A DNA stretch of 64,000 bases from Chloroflexota bacterium (lineage in GTDB: Bacteria > Chloroflexota > Dehalococcoidia > Lucifugimonadales > Lucifugimonadaceae). The stretch covers positions 1-64,000 of the forward strand of contig JABMNN010000120.1 of assembly GCA_013204545.1 (NCBI GenBank), in the 5' to 3' direction. The notes under the pieces were generated by a model. It worked only from the letters and a program-made list of their open reading frames with translations. It was not told where the DNA came from and did not search any database. Of this stretch, positions 19,161 through 27,325 are shown in pieces (position 1 is the first letter of the stretch; each line of letters starts with the position of its first letter). Position numbers and translations under genes: made by a program.

Positions 19161-20204
19161 ATGCGTGTAGTTCAGTTTGTTATTCCGGGTGCAGGACGTC
19201 GAGTCGGGTTTGTTGAAGATGACGATGTTGTAGATGTGACATCGTCAAACGGATCGTTGAGATCTGTGTTTGATGTTTTCGAGGCATCACAGGTTTCCGG
19301 CATATCGTTCGAAAAAATATTGGTGGATGCGGTGACATCCGACTCTTCGCGTTTGGACTACGCCGAGTTGCTAGCTGCCACCGTTGACGGTGATTCTGCT
19401 TATCTGATTGTGCCGTTCGATCACCCTGATAAGCACCGCTTATTGGTTTCGGGAACTGGTCTTACCCACACCGGAAGCATGAAATCTCGGAACCAGATGC
19501 ATTCGGGCGACGAGACTCCGACTGAAGAACCTGCAACTGACTCAGCGAAGATGTTTCAGATGGGAATTGAGGGCGGCAAACCCAAACCGGGTGAGCGCGG
19601 AGTATCACCGGAGTGGTTCTATAAGGGGAACGGAACGATTGTGAGGGGGCCAGGCGAGGGACTTGAGATTCCAGCTTTTGCATTGGATGGCGGTGAAGAG
19701 CCAGAGCTTGGCGGATGCTACTTCATCGACAAGAGTGGTGTGCCGAATCGAGTCGGATTTGCCCTAGGCAACGAATGGGCTGATCACGAGACTGAACGGA
19801 TAAATTATCTCTACTTAGCACCTTCGAAATTGCGATCATGTGCGCTTGGCCCAGAGTTGGTAACAGACTTCACATTTGATGAATTGACTCTAGAATGCAC
19901 CGTTGTACGAGATGGAAAGAAGATTTACGAAAGTGGTCCGCTGTACTCAGGTGAGGAGTATATGTCGCACACGCTGGCGAACTGTGAGGATCACCATTTT
20001 AAGTATCCATTACATCGATTGCCCGGTGATGCTCACATCCACTTCTTTGGGACGAGCCAGTTGAGCTACAGTACGCGTGATTGGAAATTCAAGCCGGGTG
20101 ACGTGATAACGATATCGGCCGAGGGTTTTAGTGCGCCTTTGTCTAATCCCGTAATTGGTGGCGACCCTGTAGAAGGTCGAGCTATTCGGATAGTGAAAGC
20201 GTAG
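19161..20204 (+). CDS. GguC/AraD1-family FAH-fold hydrolyase
   Basis: A 347-residue protein. The N-terminus begins RVVQF and the FAH-type catalytic core lies in about residues 140-345. It includes SGTGLTHTGS (about 97), an acidic metal triad consistent with GEE/ELGGCYF, and the C-terminal FFGTSQLSYS and KPGDVITISAEGF blocks of the GguC family. This branch includes 2-keto-3-deoxy-sugar-acid dehydratases of pentose catabolism (AraD1-like) and is often beside sugar transport genes; no sugar transporter is seen here. ATG at 19161 has GAGAG about ten bases upstream. The gene stands alone on the plus strand, divergent from the HOT gene. Substrate not established. Confidence 0.85.
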   Translation: MRVVQFVIPGAGRRVGFVEDDDVVDVTSSNGSLRSVFDVFEASQVSGISFEKILVDAVTSDSSRLDYAELLAATVDGDSAYLIVPFDHPDKHRLLVSGTGLTHTGSMKSRNQMHSGDETPTEEPATDSAKMFQMGIEGGKPKPGERGVSPEWFYKGNGTIVRGPGEGLEIPAFALDGGEEPELGGCYFIDKSGVPNRVGFALGNEWADHETERINYLYLAPSKLRSCALGPELVTDFTFDELTLECTVVRDGKKIYESGPLYSGEEYMSHTLANCEDHHFKYPLHRLPGDAHIHFFGTSQLSYSTRDWKFKPGDVITISAEGFSAPLSNPVIGGDPVEGRAIRIVKA

Positions 20205-20314
20205 AAAAACGTATTTAGAGTAGAAAAGCAGAATTATTGCAATTGTTGAATGATTTAGTACACAATTAGAGCAGTGATAAACACGACGCTTCTGAATTCA
20301 CAGATGTGGCTCTT

Positions 20315-22174
20315 ATGGCGACTCAGTATGAAAATTTAGGTGAATCGCACAATACAGATGAGGTAGTGTTTTCTGCTCGCGAGCTAGCCGTTTTGAACGA
20401 AATTGCGACTGTGGTGAGCAGTGCGACAGATATGAGTGACGTCTACTCTTCGTTCTCTGCACTAGTCGCTGATGTGATTGATTGGGACGGAATCATCGTC
20501 AATACCCCATGCGACGATGGTAAAAAGTTTCTGATTCGAGTGCGCGAAGGCGAGATGCCTGTTGGTCGAACCCCCGGAAATTCCTTTGAAATCGAAGGTT
20601 CCTTGTTTGGCGAGGTGAAAAAATACCGTACGACACAGATCGTATCGGTGAGTGAAGATCAAACCGCAGAGTGGGCTTTGCGAATCCCTGGTATTCGAAG
20701 TTCGTTACTTTCTGGCTACCGTTCGTTTATGGCCACTCCACTACTTTCACAAGGAAACATGGTGGGGGTGATTTATGTTCAATCGCTGAAGCCAGACGCG
20801 TTCACTGCACACGATCAGATGGTGATAGAGCGAATCGCAATGTTCGTTGGGCCAACGATCGGGCGATTTGAGGCCTACGAACGATTAAGGCGTGAAGAGC
20901 TCAATAACCAGAGTCTTTTACGTATTGGGCATCTACTTCTGGGCGCTGCGCACTTCGGAGATGTGATTGAACAGTTTGTAGAGGAGCTAAAAGCGGTTGT
21001 CGACGTTGATCGACTATCTATCGCCGTCATTCAGTCGGACGAGCAAACACTAAAAGACCGGTGGGTATTCGGAATTCCTATTACGGGATATGGCCCCAAC
21101 ACCGTTTATCCGATTGATTCGCTGGCATCGGCAGGACTGGACATCACATCACACGGATATATTTTCGACGTTGGTGATATTACTAATCCAGACTCTGTGC
21201 TAACGGGGGGAATGCGCGCAAACTATGAAGCAGGTCTCCGCTCGGCAATGTTCGCCGGGCTTCACACACAGGGGCGATTGGTGGGTACGATCAATGTGAA
21301 GTCTGTTAGGGATGATGCTTACATGCTTCACCACCTCGTTTATTTTGAGCAACTGGCCGGACACATAGCTGCCTCACTTGATCGATCCCTTGTGCGCGAG
21401 GCCGAGATCGAGATGAGCCAAACAATGCAAGAGCGACGAAGGGCAGAGCAAGAAGCTTTACGCGTGATGGACGTTATTCATGCAAAAGAGCGTTTGCTTA
21501 CATCAGCTTCACATGAACTCAGGACGCCGTTGACTGGAATACTGGCGTTCGTGGATCTCTTGGCGAGGAATCGTAGCGGGAATTTGGTGGAAAAAGAGAT
21601 TCGTTATTTGTCTATAGTGCGACGTAATGCTGAAGATCTCTCGGCGAAGGTAAATTCGCTGATTGCCCATGCTGAGCGCGACGCTGGCGAACTCAATATC
21701 ACACTGGAAGTATTTGATTTGGCCGTTATGCTACGGGACGTAGTGACGGACACTGTTCCCAAATTAGCGCAGTCTGGTCAATCAGTAGAGATTTCGGTAT
21801 CCGACAGCCTTGAGATAGTTGGAGATCGGCGACAATTATTGGTTGCGGTTACGCATTTGATCGACAATGCATCGCGTTACGCCCCGAAAGAATCGACGAT
21901 TTTGCTTGAAGGTGAGCAAATATCTACAAATATTGAGATTTCGGTGTCGGATCAGGGCACCGGTGTGCCTACGGCGCACGCTTCGGATATTTTTGATCCA
22001 TTTGAACGTGGCGAACTGACCGGGATGGCCAGCAGTCCGGGAGCTGGCTTGGGCCTCACATATGTCAGAGCTGTAGCAGTCGGACATGGCGGAGATGTCA
22101 CGTATGGCAGAACTTCCGATGGCGGAGCAAAATTCACGATCAGCATCCCTGAGAGAGCCAGCACTCAGTTCTAG
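20315..22174 (+). CDS. Soluble sensor histidine kinase with two GAF domains
   Basis: A 619-residue kinase. Two GAF domains occupy about residues 20-190 and 205-365, each with the family's exposed strand GVIYVQS / GTINVKS. A short coiled coil (about 370-395, Glu/Arg rich) leads to the HisKA domain with SASHELRTPLTG and the ATPase domain with N box LIDNASRYAP, G1 DQGTGVP and G2 GAGLGL. No membrane segment is present. ATG at 20315 is preferred over an in-frame GTG at 20306; neither has a good ribosome site. No response regulator adjoins it, so it is an orphan kinase. The GAF ligand is unknown. Confidence 0.9.
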   Translation: MATQYENLGESHNTDEVVFSARELAVLNEIATVVSSATDMSDVYSSFSALVADVIDWDGIIVNTPCDDGKKFLIRVREGEMPVGRTPGNSFEIEGSLFGEVKKYRTTQIVSVSEDQTAEWALRIPGIRSSLLSGYRSFMATPLLSQGNMVGVIYVQSLKPDAFTAHDQMVIERIAMFVGPTIGRFEAYERLRREELNNQSLLRIGHLLLGAAHFGDVIEQFVEELKAVVDVDRLSIAVIQSDEQTLKDRWVFGIPITGYGPNTVYPIDSLASAGLDITSHGYIFDVGDITNPDSVLTGGMRANYEAGLRSAMFAGLHTQGRLVGTINVKSVRDDAYMLHHLVYFEQLAGHIAASLDRSLVREAEIEMSQTMQERRRAEQEALRVMDVIHAKERLLTSASHELRTPLTGILAFVDLLARNRSGNLVEKEIRYLSIVRRNAEDLSAKVNSLIAHAERDAGELNITLEVFDLAVMLRDVVTDTVPKLAQSGQSVEISVSDSLEIVGDRRQLLVAVTHLIDNASRYAPKESTILLEGEQISTNIEISVSDQGTGVPTAHASDIFDPFERGELTGMASSPGAGLGLTYVRAVAVGHGGDVTYGRTSDGGAKFTISIPERASTQF

Positions 22175-22592
22175 AAGAACTACGATGCGGTTAGCGTTCT
22201 GTTTGCGTGCTCGACTTCTGGTTTGGGTTGACGACGCGAACTGCGACGAGGTTTATTTTGCGTCCGGTCGGCTGGGACTGCCGACTCGAAGGAATACATC
22301 AACATGGTAGGCAGGAGGACTGGTTAACTGAGCTTGGATAATCGATACAAATGGTGAAATTTTGGGAAGTCTACGATTCCACAGAACTCCCGACACGGCT
22401 GTGATCATAGGACATCCGTCTACATCGCATCAACCCCACCTATTAGCCACCATACGCAGCATGCAGCGCTCCGTGCGCGTGCAGGCTGCGTATGGTGGTG
22501 CTCGATTTGCCGATGTGCTGGGAACAAATCAAGATTGTCCAACGCCACTGGAATGTACATAAACATTTTACATTCGCGAATAGAGGAACCAT
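22175..22592. other. Intergenic region with two hairpins
   Basis: These 418 bases follow the double-GAF kinase and precede a tiny membrane-protein gene. They hold a 6-bp GTCGGC/GCCGAC hairpin (22267-22285) and the long palindrome described separately (22447-22498). Neither ends in a U-run, so a classical terminator is not evident. No protein-coding sequence was recognised. Confidence 0.4.
22447..22498. repeat. Long imperfect hairpin with perfect 14-bp outer arms
   Basis: The outer arms CCACCATACGCAGC (22447-22460) and GCTGCGTATGGTGG (22485-22498) are perfect reverse complements. The 24-base interior can fold further, since TGCA-GCGC faces GCGC-GTGCA. No U-run follows. It lies between the kinase stop and the small membrane-protein gene. 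It could be a palindromic mobile repeat, a structured RNA element or a protein-binding site; I did not notice a second copy in the window. Confidence 0.6.
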
Positions 22593-22754
22593 ATGAACAA
22601 CAGCCAGACTCGAATGCTCACCGCGGCAATTGGATTACTCGCTGGAGCTATTGCAGGTCTGTCCGACAGCCTCAGCGTTAACATGAGCATTATCATCATT
22701 TTGCTCACAGGTGCGATGCTGATCGGTGAATGGTTCAGATCATTTAGCTCGTAA
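22593..22754 (+). CDS. Small 53-residue membrane protein
   Basis: The gene starts ATG with a good ribosome site (GAGGA, seven bases upstream) and runs 53 codons to TAA. The product has one or two hydrophobic stretches: residues about 10-22 (AAIGLLAGAIAGL) and 30-46 (NMSIIIILLTGAMLIGE). A short basic N-terminus with Arg7 and an Arg50 near the end fit a small hairpin-type or single-pass membrane protein. It is too short for most gene-finder cut-offs. Function unknown. The strong ribosome site and clean hydrophobic pattern are the main reasons for calling it. Confidence 0.65.
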   Translation: MNNSQTRMLTAAIGLLAGAIAGLSDSLSVNMSIIIILLTGAMLIGEWFRSFSS

Positions 22755-22929
22755 GATTACTTACAAAATCCACCGCATAGAATTCAGCAGCTAGGCAACA
22801 GATTCCTGCAAATAGAAGGCGAGATGGGCCGGTCGAAACTAGCCAATGCCGCCTCAAATAAATTCGATTGGCGTAAAACCTTAAAAACAAAAGCCCGACA
22901 CGAAGTCGAACTTGAGTTTGAGTGCAATG

Positions 22930-23005
22930 TGGAGCGGGGGACGAGATTCGAACTCGCGACATTCTGCTTGGAAGGCAGATGCTCTACCAGCTGAGCTACC
23001 CCCGC
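22930..23005 (-). tRNA. tRNA-Gly (anticodon TCC)
   Basis: On the minus strand the 76 bases fold as a full cloverleaf. The acceptor stem GCGGGGG pairs with CCCCCGC, the D arm begins TAGCTCAGCTGGTAGAGC, the anticodon loop is CTTCCAA with anticodon TCC, and the T arm is GCGAGTTCGAATCTCGT. CCA is encoded at the 3' end after discriminator T. tRNA 3' ends are common integration targets, and a direct repeat lies about 185 bases away, but the repeat is not a copy of the tRNA end. Confidence 0.97.
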
Positions 23006-23189
23006 AGAGTTGAGTTGGAAACAGTCTTAACTGGACTCTATTATAACAAATTCGGGGTAGGAAAGTTTAAAGGCAGACAGTCTTAAAGCATCAATTTTTA
23101 AGATCCATGGACTACTTGCCTAACAAAAAGTGACGTTCGAGAGATCTTCGGTATGAGGTGTCGAAGAAGCGCTACTGTTCTGTCGAACC

Positions 23190-23244
23190 TCAGCGCTCAG
23201 CACAAAACATAGTCGGCCTAAATATATGACAGAACTCTTGATTA
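23190..23244 (+). repeat. Left copy of a ~54-bp dispersed direct repeat
   Basis: This stretch matches 33099-33152 at 42 of 54 positions without gaps, with a core CCTAAATA-Y-ATGACAGAAC near its right half. It overlaps the stop codon of the minus-strand gene that ends at 23242. Both copies have the same orientation and bound a ~9.9-kb block carrying two paralogous membrane-protein genes. It may be an old duplication scar, a pair of attachment-like sites, or related promoter/leader sequences (each contains ATGACAGAA after an A/T-rich box). Confidence 0.6.
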
Positions 23245-24081
23245 CTGCTTAGGATTATCGTCATGGGTTGAGCCGAATATTCCGTCTACGGCGATGCTTA
23301 TTACCAAGGTGAGCAGTGAGATTATCAATTTACCTCGGTTGACGATTTGACGCGACGTTGTTGAAACATAATCCTGAGTGTCGTTCCCGAGTATTTTCGC
23401 TTGACTCACTAGGTTGCTAATTGAACGCCTCACAAATGAGTTCATTAACGGCATCGTTACCACACCGATTAACATGATGATTTGCCAGACTCGCCCGATG
23501 ATGGCTACGGTATTTGCCGCTATTTCGATCTTAATGATATTTTCAGCAATGATTTCTGAAAGTTGAGGAGATGTAGATATGACTGGCGACGAAGTCGGAA
23601 TTGGTGTTGTTACGATGCCGAGTATCGGTGATGGAGTTTCAGCTCTGATCTGGGTGCGTTCAACGTTCTTAGGTTTTAGGGCACGCTGGACGAATCGCCG
23701 CCTAAGTGTTTTTGCTGGTGAGAGAGCTACAACCAGAACTGGAACTGAGCCATCGTTCATTCCTTGCACAGTGACATCGAACTCATTAAGTCCAAATGCT
23801 AGGTCGCGTAGAGCTTGCTTTGGTGTCACGTCACTAGGGAAAGCTATGCCTAGCGTTGTTTGCGTCCCACTAATGTATGTCGAAACAATCTCAATGGTTG
23901 AGTTTTCTGAGATACGTCTAATTAACAACCTGGCATTACCAGTGAATCCCGTGATGATCAGGTTTCCAATGTTCGAAGGATCAGGTTGGTTCACTTGTGG
24001 TGTGTTTTGATCGACCAAATATGCCATTCCAGCTTCGTTAGGGAATCTTGATTGTGATGAAATTTGCCACCAATTAGACAA
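23242..24081 (-). CDS. Hypothetical membrane protein with an ACT-like N-terminal region
   Basis: A 279-residue protein of unknown function. Residues about 37-115 alternate strands and helices, with a phrase DVTPKQALRDLAFGLNEFDV that lines up in pattern with the start of the next protein in the operon (DISPEEFGIDIAPVFGANFEV). A Pro/Thr/Ser-rich linker follows (about 140-170), then two hydrophobic segments (about 195-220 and 250-270). TTG at 24081 is the longest start; ATG at 24027 (MAYLVDQ) is an alternative. It lies seven bases after the large membrane-protein gene, so the two are co-transcribed and probably work together. No known family is recognised. Confidence 0.72.
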   Translation of the reverse strand: MSNWWQISSQSRFPNEAGMAYLVDQNTPQVNQPDPSNIGNLIITGFTGNARLLIRRISENSTIEIVSTYISGTQTTLGIAFPSDVTPKQALRDLAFGLNEFDVTVQGMNDGSVPVLVVALSPAKTLRRRFVQRALKPKNVERTQIRAETPSPILGIVTTPIPTSSPVISTSPQLSEIIAENIIKIEIAANTVAIIGRVWQIIMLIGVVTMPLMNSFVRRSISNLVSQAKILGNDTQDYVSTTSRQIVNRGKLIISLLTLVISIAVDGIFGSTHDDNPKQ

Positions 24082-24088
24082 AGCAGGA

Positions 24089-27000
24089 TTAGCGCGATTG
24101 TAGGCTTGCTAGATACTTTCCAAGCTTATCCCAACGGCGTCGAGTTCCCTGAGTGTAATGCTTCGTAAATTGCAATACCCAGAGAGGTTTCCATAGTACA
24201 AAGACTAATCCGATCATCGTCATTGTCGTAAATATTGATCCGATGAAATAGCTTGATGGGATTCCCTGTACTAGTTCAATGGTGTGTGTGCCTGCTGGTA
24301 CGTTGACAACGATCATCCGTTCGTAATCTTTGATTTCTACCTTTTCACCGTCTAGTAGAGTCGTTTTCCAGTGAGGGGCGTAGGTTGTGCTGATTAGTGC
24401 TCGGGTCGCTGGGCCTGTATTTTCTATTTCAAGTTTTAATCGTTGCGAGCTGTTTTCGATGATTTTGGTTGGTAGGGGTGTAAGACCCGAAGTGAGACTA
24501 AGATCCGGAATTGCTTTGCGTAATTCCGCTTCGATGGCAGTTGTTGTGAACCTATCAGGCCAGCTGAACACCATGTTATAGAACGCTGCACCCACCACGA
24601 ATGTCGGGCCATTATCCCCATCGACTCGCGAAAGCAGAGGGACGCTGAAACCGCCTTCAGTTTCTATGTTGAGTAGAGTAGTCGCCGATGTGTCATCAAC
24701 AAATAGACCTTCCCAAACTTCAACATCTTGGAGAAGTCCTGAGAATTCTTCAATCTTCTCGCCAGAGTTTGTTACTACGGAGAAGCTATCGGGGAACCTT
24801 ATGTGAGATGTATTTAAGTCCGCTTTCCAGACGCCATTATCATTTCCGAGAAGCACTAAGACTACGCCGCCTGATTCACGGAATTTCACTAGTCGCTCCT
24901 GCATGCCGTCGTCCATGTTTGCGTCGCTTTCGGCGAGAACAACGAGACTGTTTTCCTGGAGCACCGTTTCAGACAATTCGGAGTAATCACCCGAACGGCT
25001 CTGACTTGCCCACGGGAGTACGACCGCGGCAGCAATATGAGCGCGACCGACGACTATGGCATTTCGATCCAACCTGCTTACTATCGAATTCTCGTCGGTT
25101 CTGACCCAAGGGGTAATACCTGAATTGGTGGGGTCGTTGAATTCCAGCGGAGCGAATCCTGATTCTTCTAGAGCGGCTATAGCGCGCACATTCTCTTCAT
25201 GCACGTAGGCTCCTGCTGTCCACCATTGCTCGAGCATACGATCGACGTACTTTGTATGCCCTACATTGAGCATGTGGTTGAGCAATCCAATTTGTTCCCA
25301 GTGTGACGTTCCTTGAAGGAACCAACCTGTTGTTGAATCTCTCCCCGAGTTATAGGAGAAGAACGCTGGCTCAGGTCTTCCGACTAGGTCAGCCACCCTT
25401 CCTTCTGGTGCGGCTTGTGCGATCGCTTCAGACGCTGAGACCCATATTTGTTGATCGGACTGGCGAACCAATGATGTGTAGTACGGCTTTGAGTCTTGAA
25501 CGAGCAGGTAAATAGGCAGAAGTAGAACGAGGATCGTCGCTGAAGCACCGAGAACTGGAAACTGAATTGATTGCCGGCGAGACCAGTTCACGAGAAGGGT
25601 TATTACCGTACCGGCAAGTAGAGCGATGGGTAGGGCTCCGGCGAGCAGGAATCGCTCGAAGAAAACGAATTTATCTAGGAAAGGAACCGTTGTTATCACT
25701 GGGTTGTTCATACCAAATGCCATGAATATGCATATAGCGCTTGCTCCAGCCAGAACAATTGAAGTTTCTCTGCGCCTAGTGGCTACGAATCCAATGAGTC
25801 CAAAAACGACCAACCCGAGTCCAATGTAAACATCTTGGGGTACTTGCTTTTGACCGGGGCTGAATAGTTCAAATGAGCGTGATGTCAGGAAGCGTGTTTC
25901 ACCATCGTGAGGAAGTGGGAGGTTATTGAAATCCAATGATGTCTGTGATGAAAACAGCCATGCGCTAGTCAATCCGATGCCGATGGCAATCGCTCCTATA
26001 GCGAGTCCAGCCGCCATCCTGCGATTTTTGTGAACCAAGGCTAAAAGAATCAGTGCCCCTGAGATGCTCGACATGAACATCACCGCAAAAAGCTGGTGGG
26101 TTGAGATGGCGATGGCAGAAATTACCGCTACGTAGACGAATCGTCTCCGGGAAGGTGATTGAGTTAGGTCTAGCAGAACTCGAAGGAAAATTGGTTGAAG
26201 TGCGAACACTAAGGTTGCTGGCAGAGCACCTCCCATAAAAACCGTTCGAATCACAAACGGTGAGAGCGGATATAGGATCCCCGCCGCGATGGCGCCCGGA
26301 GTACCAATTCGGGATCGAAACAACAGAACGACACTTATTGTTGAAAAAACAAAACAGAGAGTTGTGAATGCCTGGTATGCGAATGTGATGTTTACGAGGT
26401 AGGCCAGAGGCGCCATGACGATGGTGACCATTGGTCCGTAATACTGAACCAGTGGAGTACCTTGATACCAAGAAGGCGCCCATAGTGGGAATAGATGACC
26501 AAGCTTCCATTCATTTGCGACAAATTGCACTCGAAATAGGTGAGCGAACGCATCGGTTGTATTTGGGAATGCTCCCGATCCGTACAGTTGTCTCAATAAC
26601 AGCTGGTACACGCTTGCGACGGCCGCAAGAGTTGCCATGGCGATCATGAATCTGTTTCTAAGCCAAACATCGATTCGCTGTGCTAAATCCAGTGAGTAGA
26701 AGTTTGGTGTGTAGCTCTTGAGTACCTGAATATTCGCAGATGCGAGTCTGAATTTCTTTTTGGGCGTCGGATCAATTGTTTGTTCGGGCTCTGTCTGAGA
26801 AACAATTTTTGATTCGGGACTAGGCCGCTGCGTTTGGATCTCTGCTGTTGGAATGTTCGATGCTGAGACAGGCACCACGCTGAGGCGTCGTTTACCACTT
26901 TTGTTGACGGCAATGGGTTGTACTTCGAAATTCGCCCCGAACACTGGGGCGATATCGATGCCGAATTCTTCTGGAGAAATATCCGCCGATATCTCGACCA

Positions 27001-27163
27001 TAAACGCGGCTTTATGTTCGGATACCAAGAATGTCTTTGACGAAATTACGCCATTAGCGCGTTCGATCGATCCACTGACTGTGTCAAGCAATGAGCTGAC
27101 CGAGAGATCAACGGTAAACGCTGACCAGTCGATATAAATCGTGACCCGGGAATCGCTATTCAT
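24089..27163 (-). CDS. Large PTPS-related/YfhO-like membrane protein with N-terminal sensor-like domain
   Basis: A 1024-residue protein. Residues 1-95 form a small alternating domain, followed by a charged Pro/Gln linker (about 100-150), then roughly a dozen membrane segments (about 175-560) and a long outside C-terminal region (about 575-980) closing with one more membrane segment. Motifs early in the membrane part, DAFAHLFRVQF and PLWAPSWYQGTPLVQYYGP, are those of the 6-pyruvoyl-tetrahydropterin-synthase-related membrane family (Pfam PTPS_related). That family is GT-C-like despite its name and resembles YfhO. Such proteins likely move a sugar from a polyprenyl carrier to an outside acceptor. 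It is operonic with the following hypothetical gene and paralogous to the gene at 29971-33072. Substrate unknown. Confidence 0.85.
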   Translation of the reverse strand: MNSDSRVTIYIDWSAFTVDLSVSSLLDTVSGSIERANGVISSKTFLVSEHKAAFMVEISADISPEEFGIDIAPVFGANFEVQPIAVNKSGKRRLSVVPVSASNIPTAEIQTQRPSPESKIVSQTEPEQTIDPTPKKKFRLASANIQVLKSYTPNFYSLDLAQRIDVWLRNRFMIAMATLAAVASVYQLLLRQLYGSGAFPNTTDAFAHLFRVQFVANEWKLGHLFPLWAPSWYQGTPLVQYYGPMVTIVMAPLAYLVNITFAYQAFTTLCFVFSTISVVLLFRSRIGTPGAIAAGILYPLSPFVIRTVFMGGALPATLVFALQPIFLRVLLDLTQSPSRRRFVYVAVISAIAISTHQLFAVMFMSSISGALILLALVHKNRRMAAGLAIGAIAIGIGLTSAWLFSSQTSLDFNNLPLPHDGETRFLTSRSFELFSPGQKQVPQDVYIGLGLVVFGLIGFVATRRRETSIVLAGASAICIFMAFGMNNPVITTVPFLDKFVFFERFLLAGALPIALLAGTVITLLVNWSRRQSIQFPVLGASATILVLLLPIYLLVQDSKPYYTSLVRQSDQQIWVSASEAIAQAAPEGRVADLVGRPEPAFFSYNSGRDSTTGWFLQGTSHWEQIGLLNHMLNVGHTKYVDRMLEQWWTAGAYVHEENVRAIAALEESGFAPLEFNDPTNSGITPWVRTDENSIVSRLDRNAIVVGRAHIAAAVVLPWASQSRSGDYSELSETVLQENSLVVLAESDANMDDGMQERLVKFRESGGVVLVLLGNDNGVWKADLNTSHIRFPDSFSVVTNSGEKIEEFSGLLQDVEVWEGLFVDDTSATTLLNIETEGGFSVPLLSRVDGDNGPTFVVGAAFYNMVFSWPDRFTTTAIEAELRKAIPDLSLTSGLTPLPTKIIENSSQRLKLEIENTGPATRALISTTYAPHWKTTLLDGEKVEIKDYERMIVVNVPAGTHTIELVQGIPSSYFIGSIFTTMTMIGLVFVLWKPLWVLQFTKHYTQGTRRRWDKLGKYLASLQSR

Positions 27164-27325
27164 TGGACCTCGGAAACAGCGTTGAATTCACCTGACGGGA
27201 AGTGTGTCACTTGATGCCAAATTGGATTGAACTGTTTGGCGTGCACAGCCATGGTTGATTGAATTTAATTTACATCGTATTGAATAATGAACGCATGCAG
27301 ACTAGGACACGAGGTTATGTTGATG

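Noticed and set aside
23579-24010. 143-codon plus-strand open frame
   Set aside because: It is antisense to the hypothetical membrane protein, which has an operon context and hydrophobic segments; the shadow has neither.
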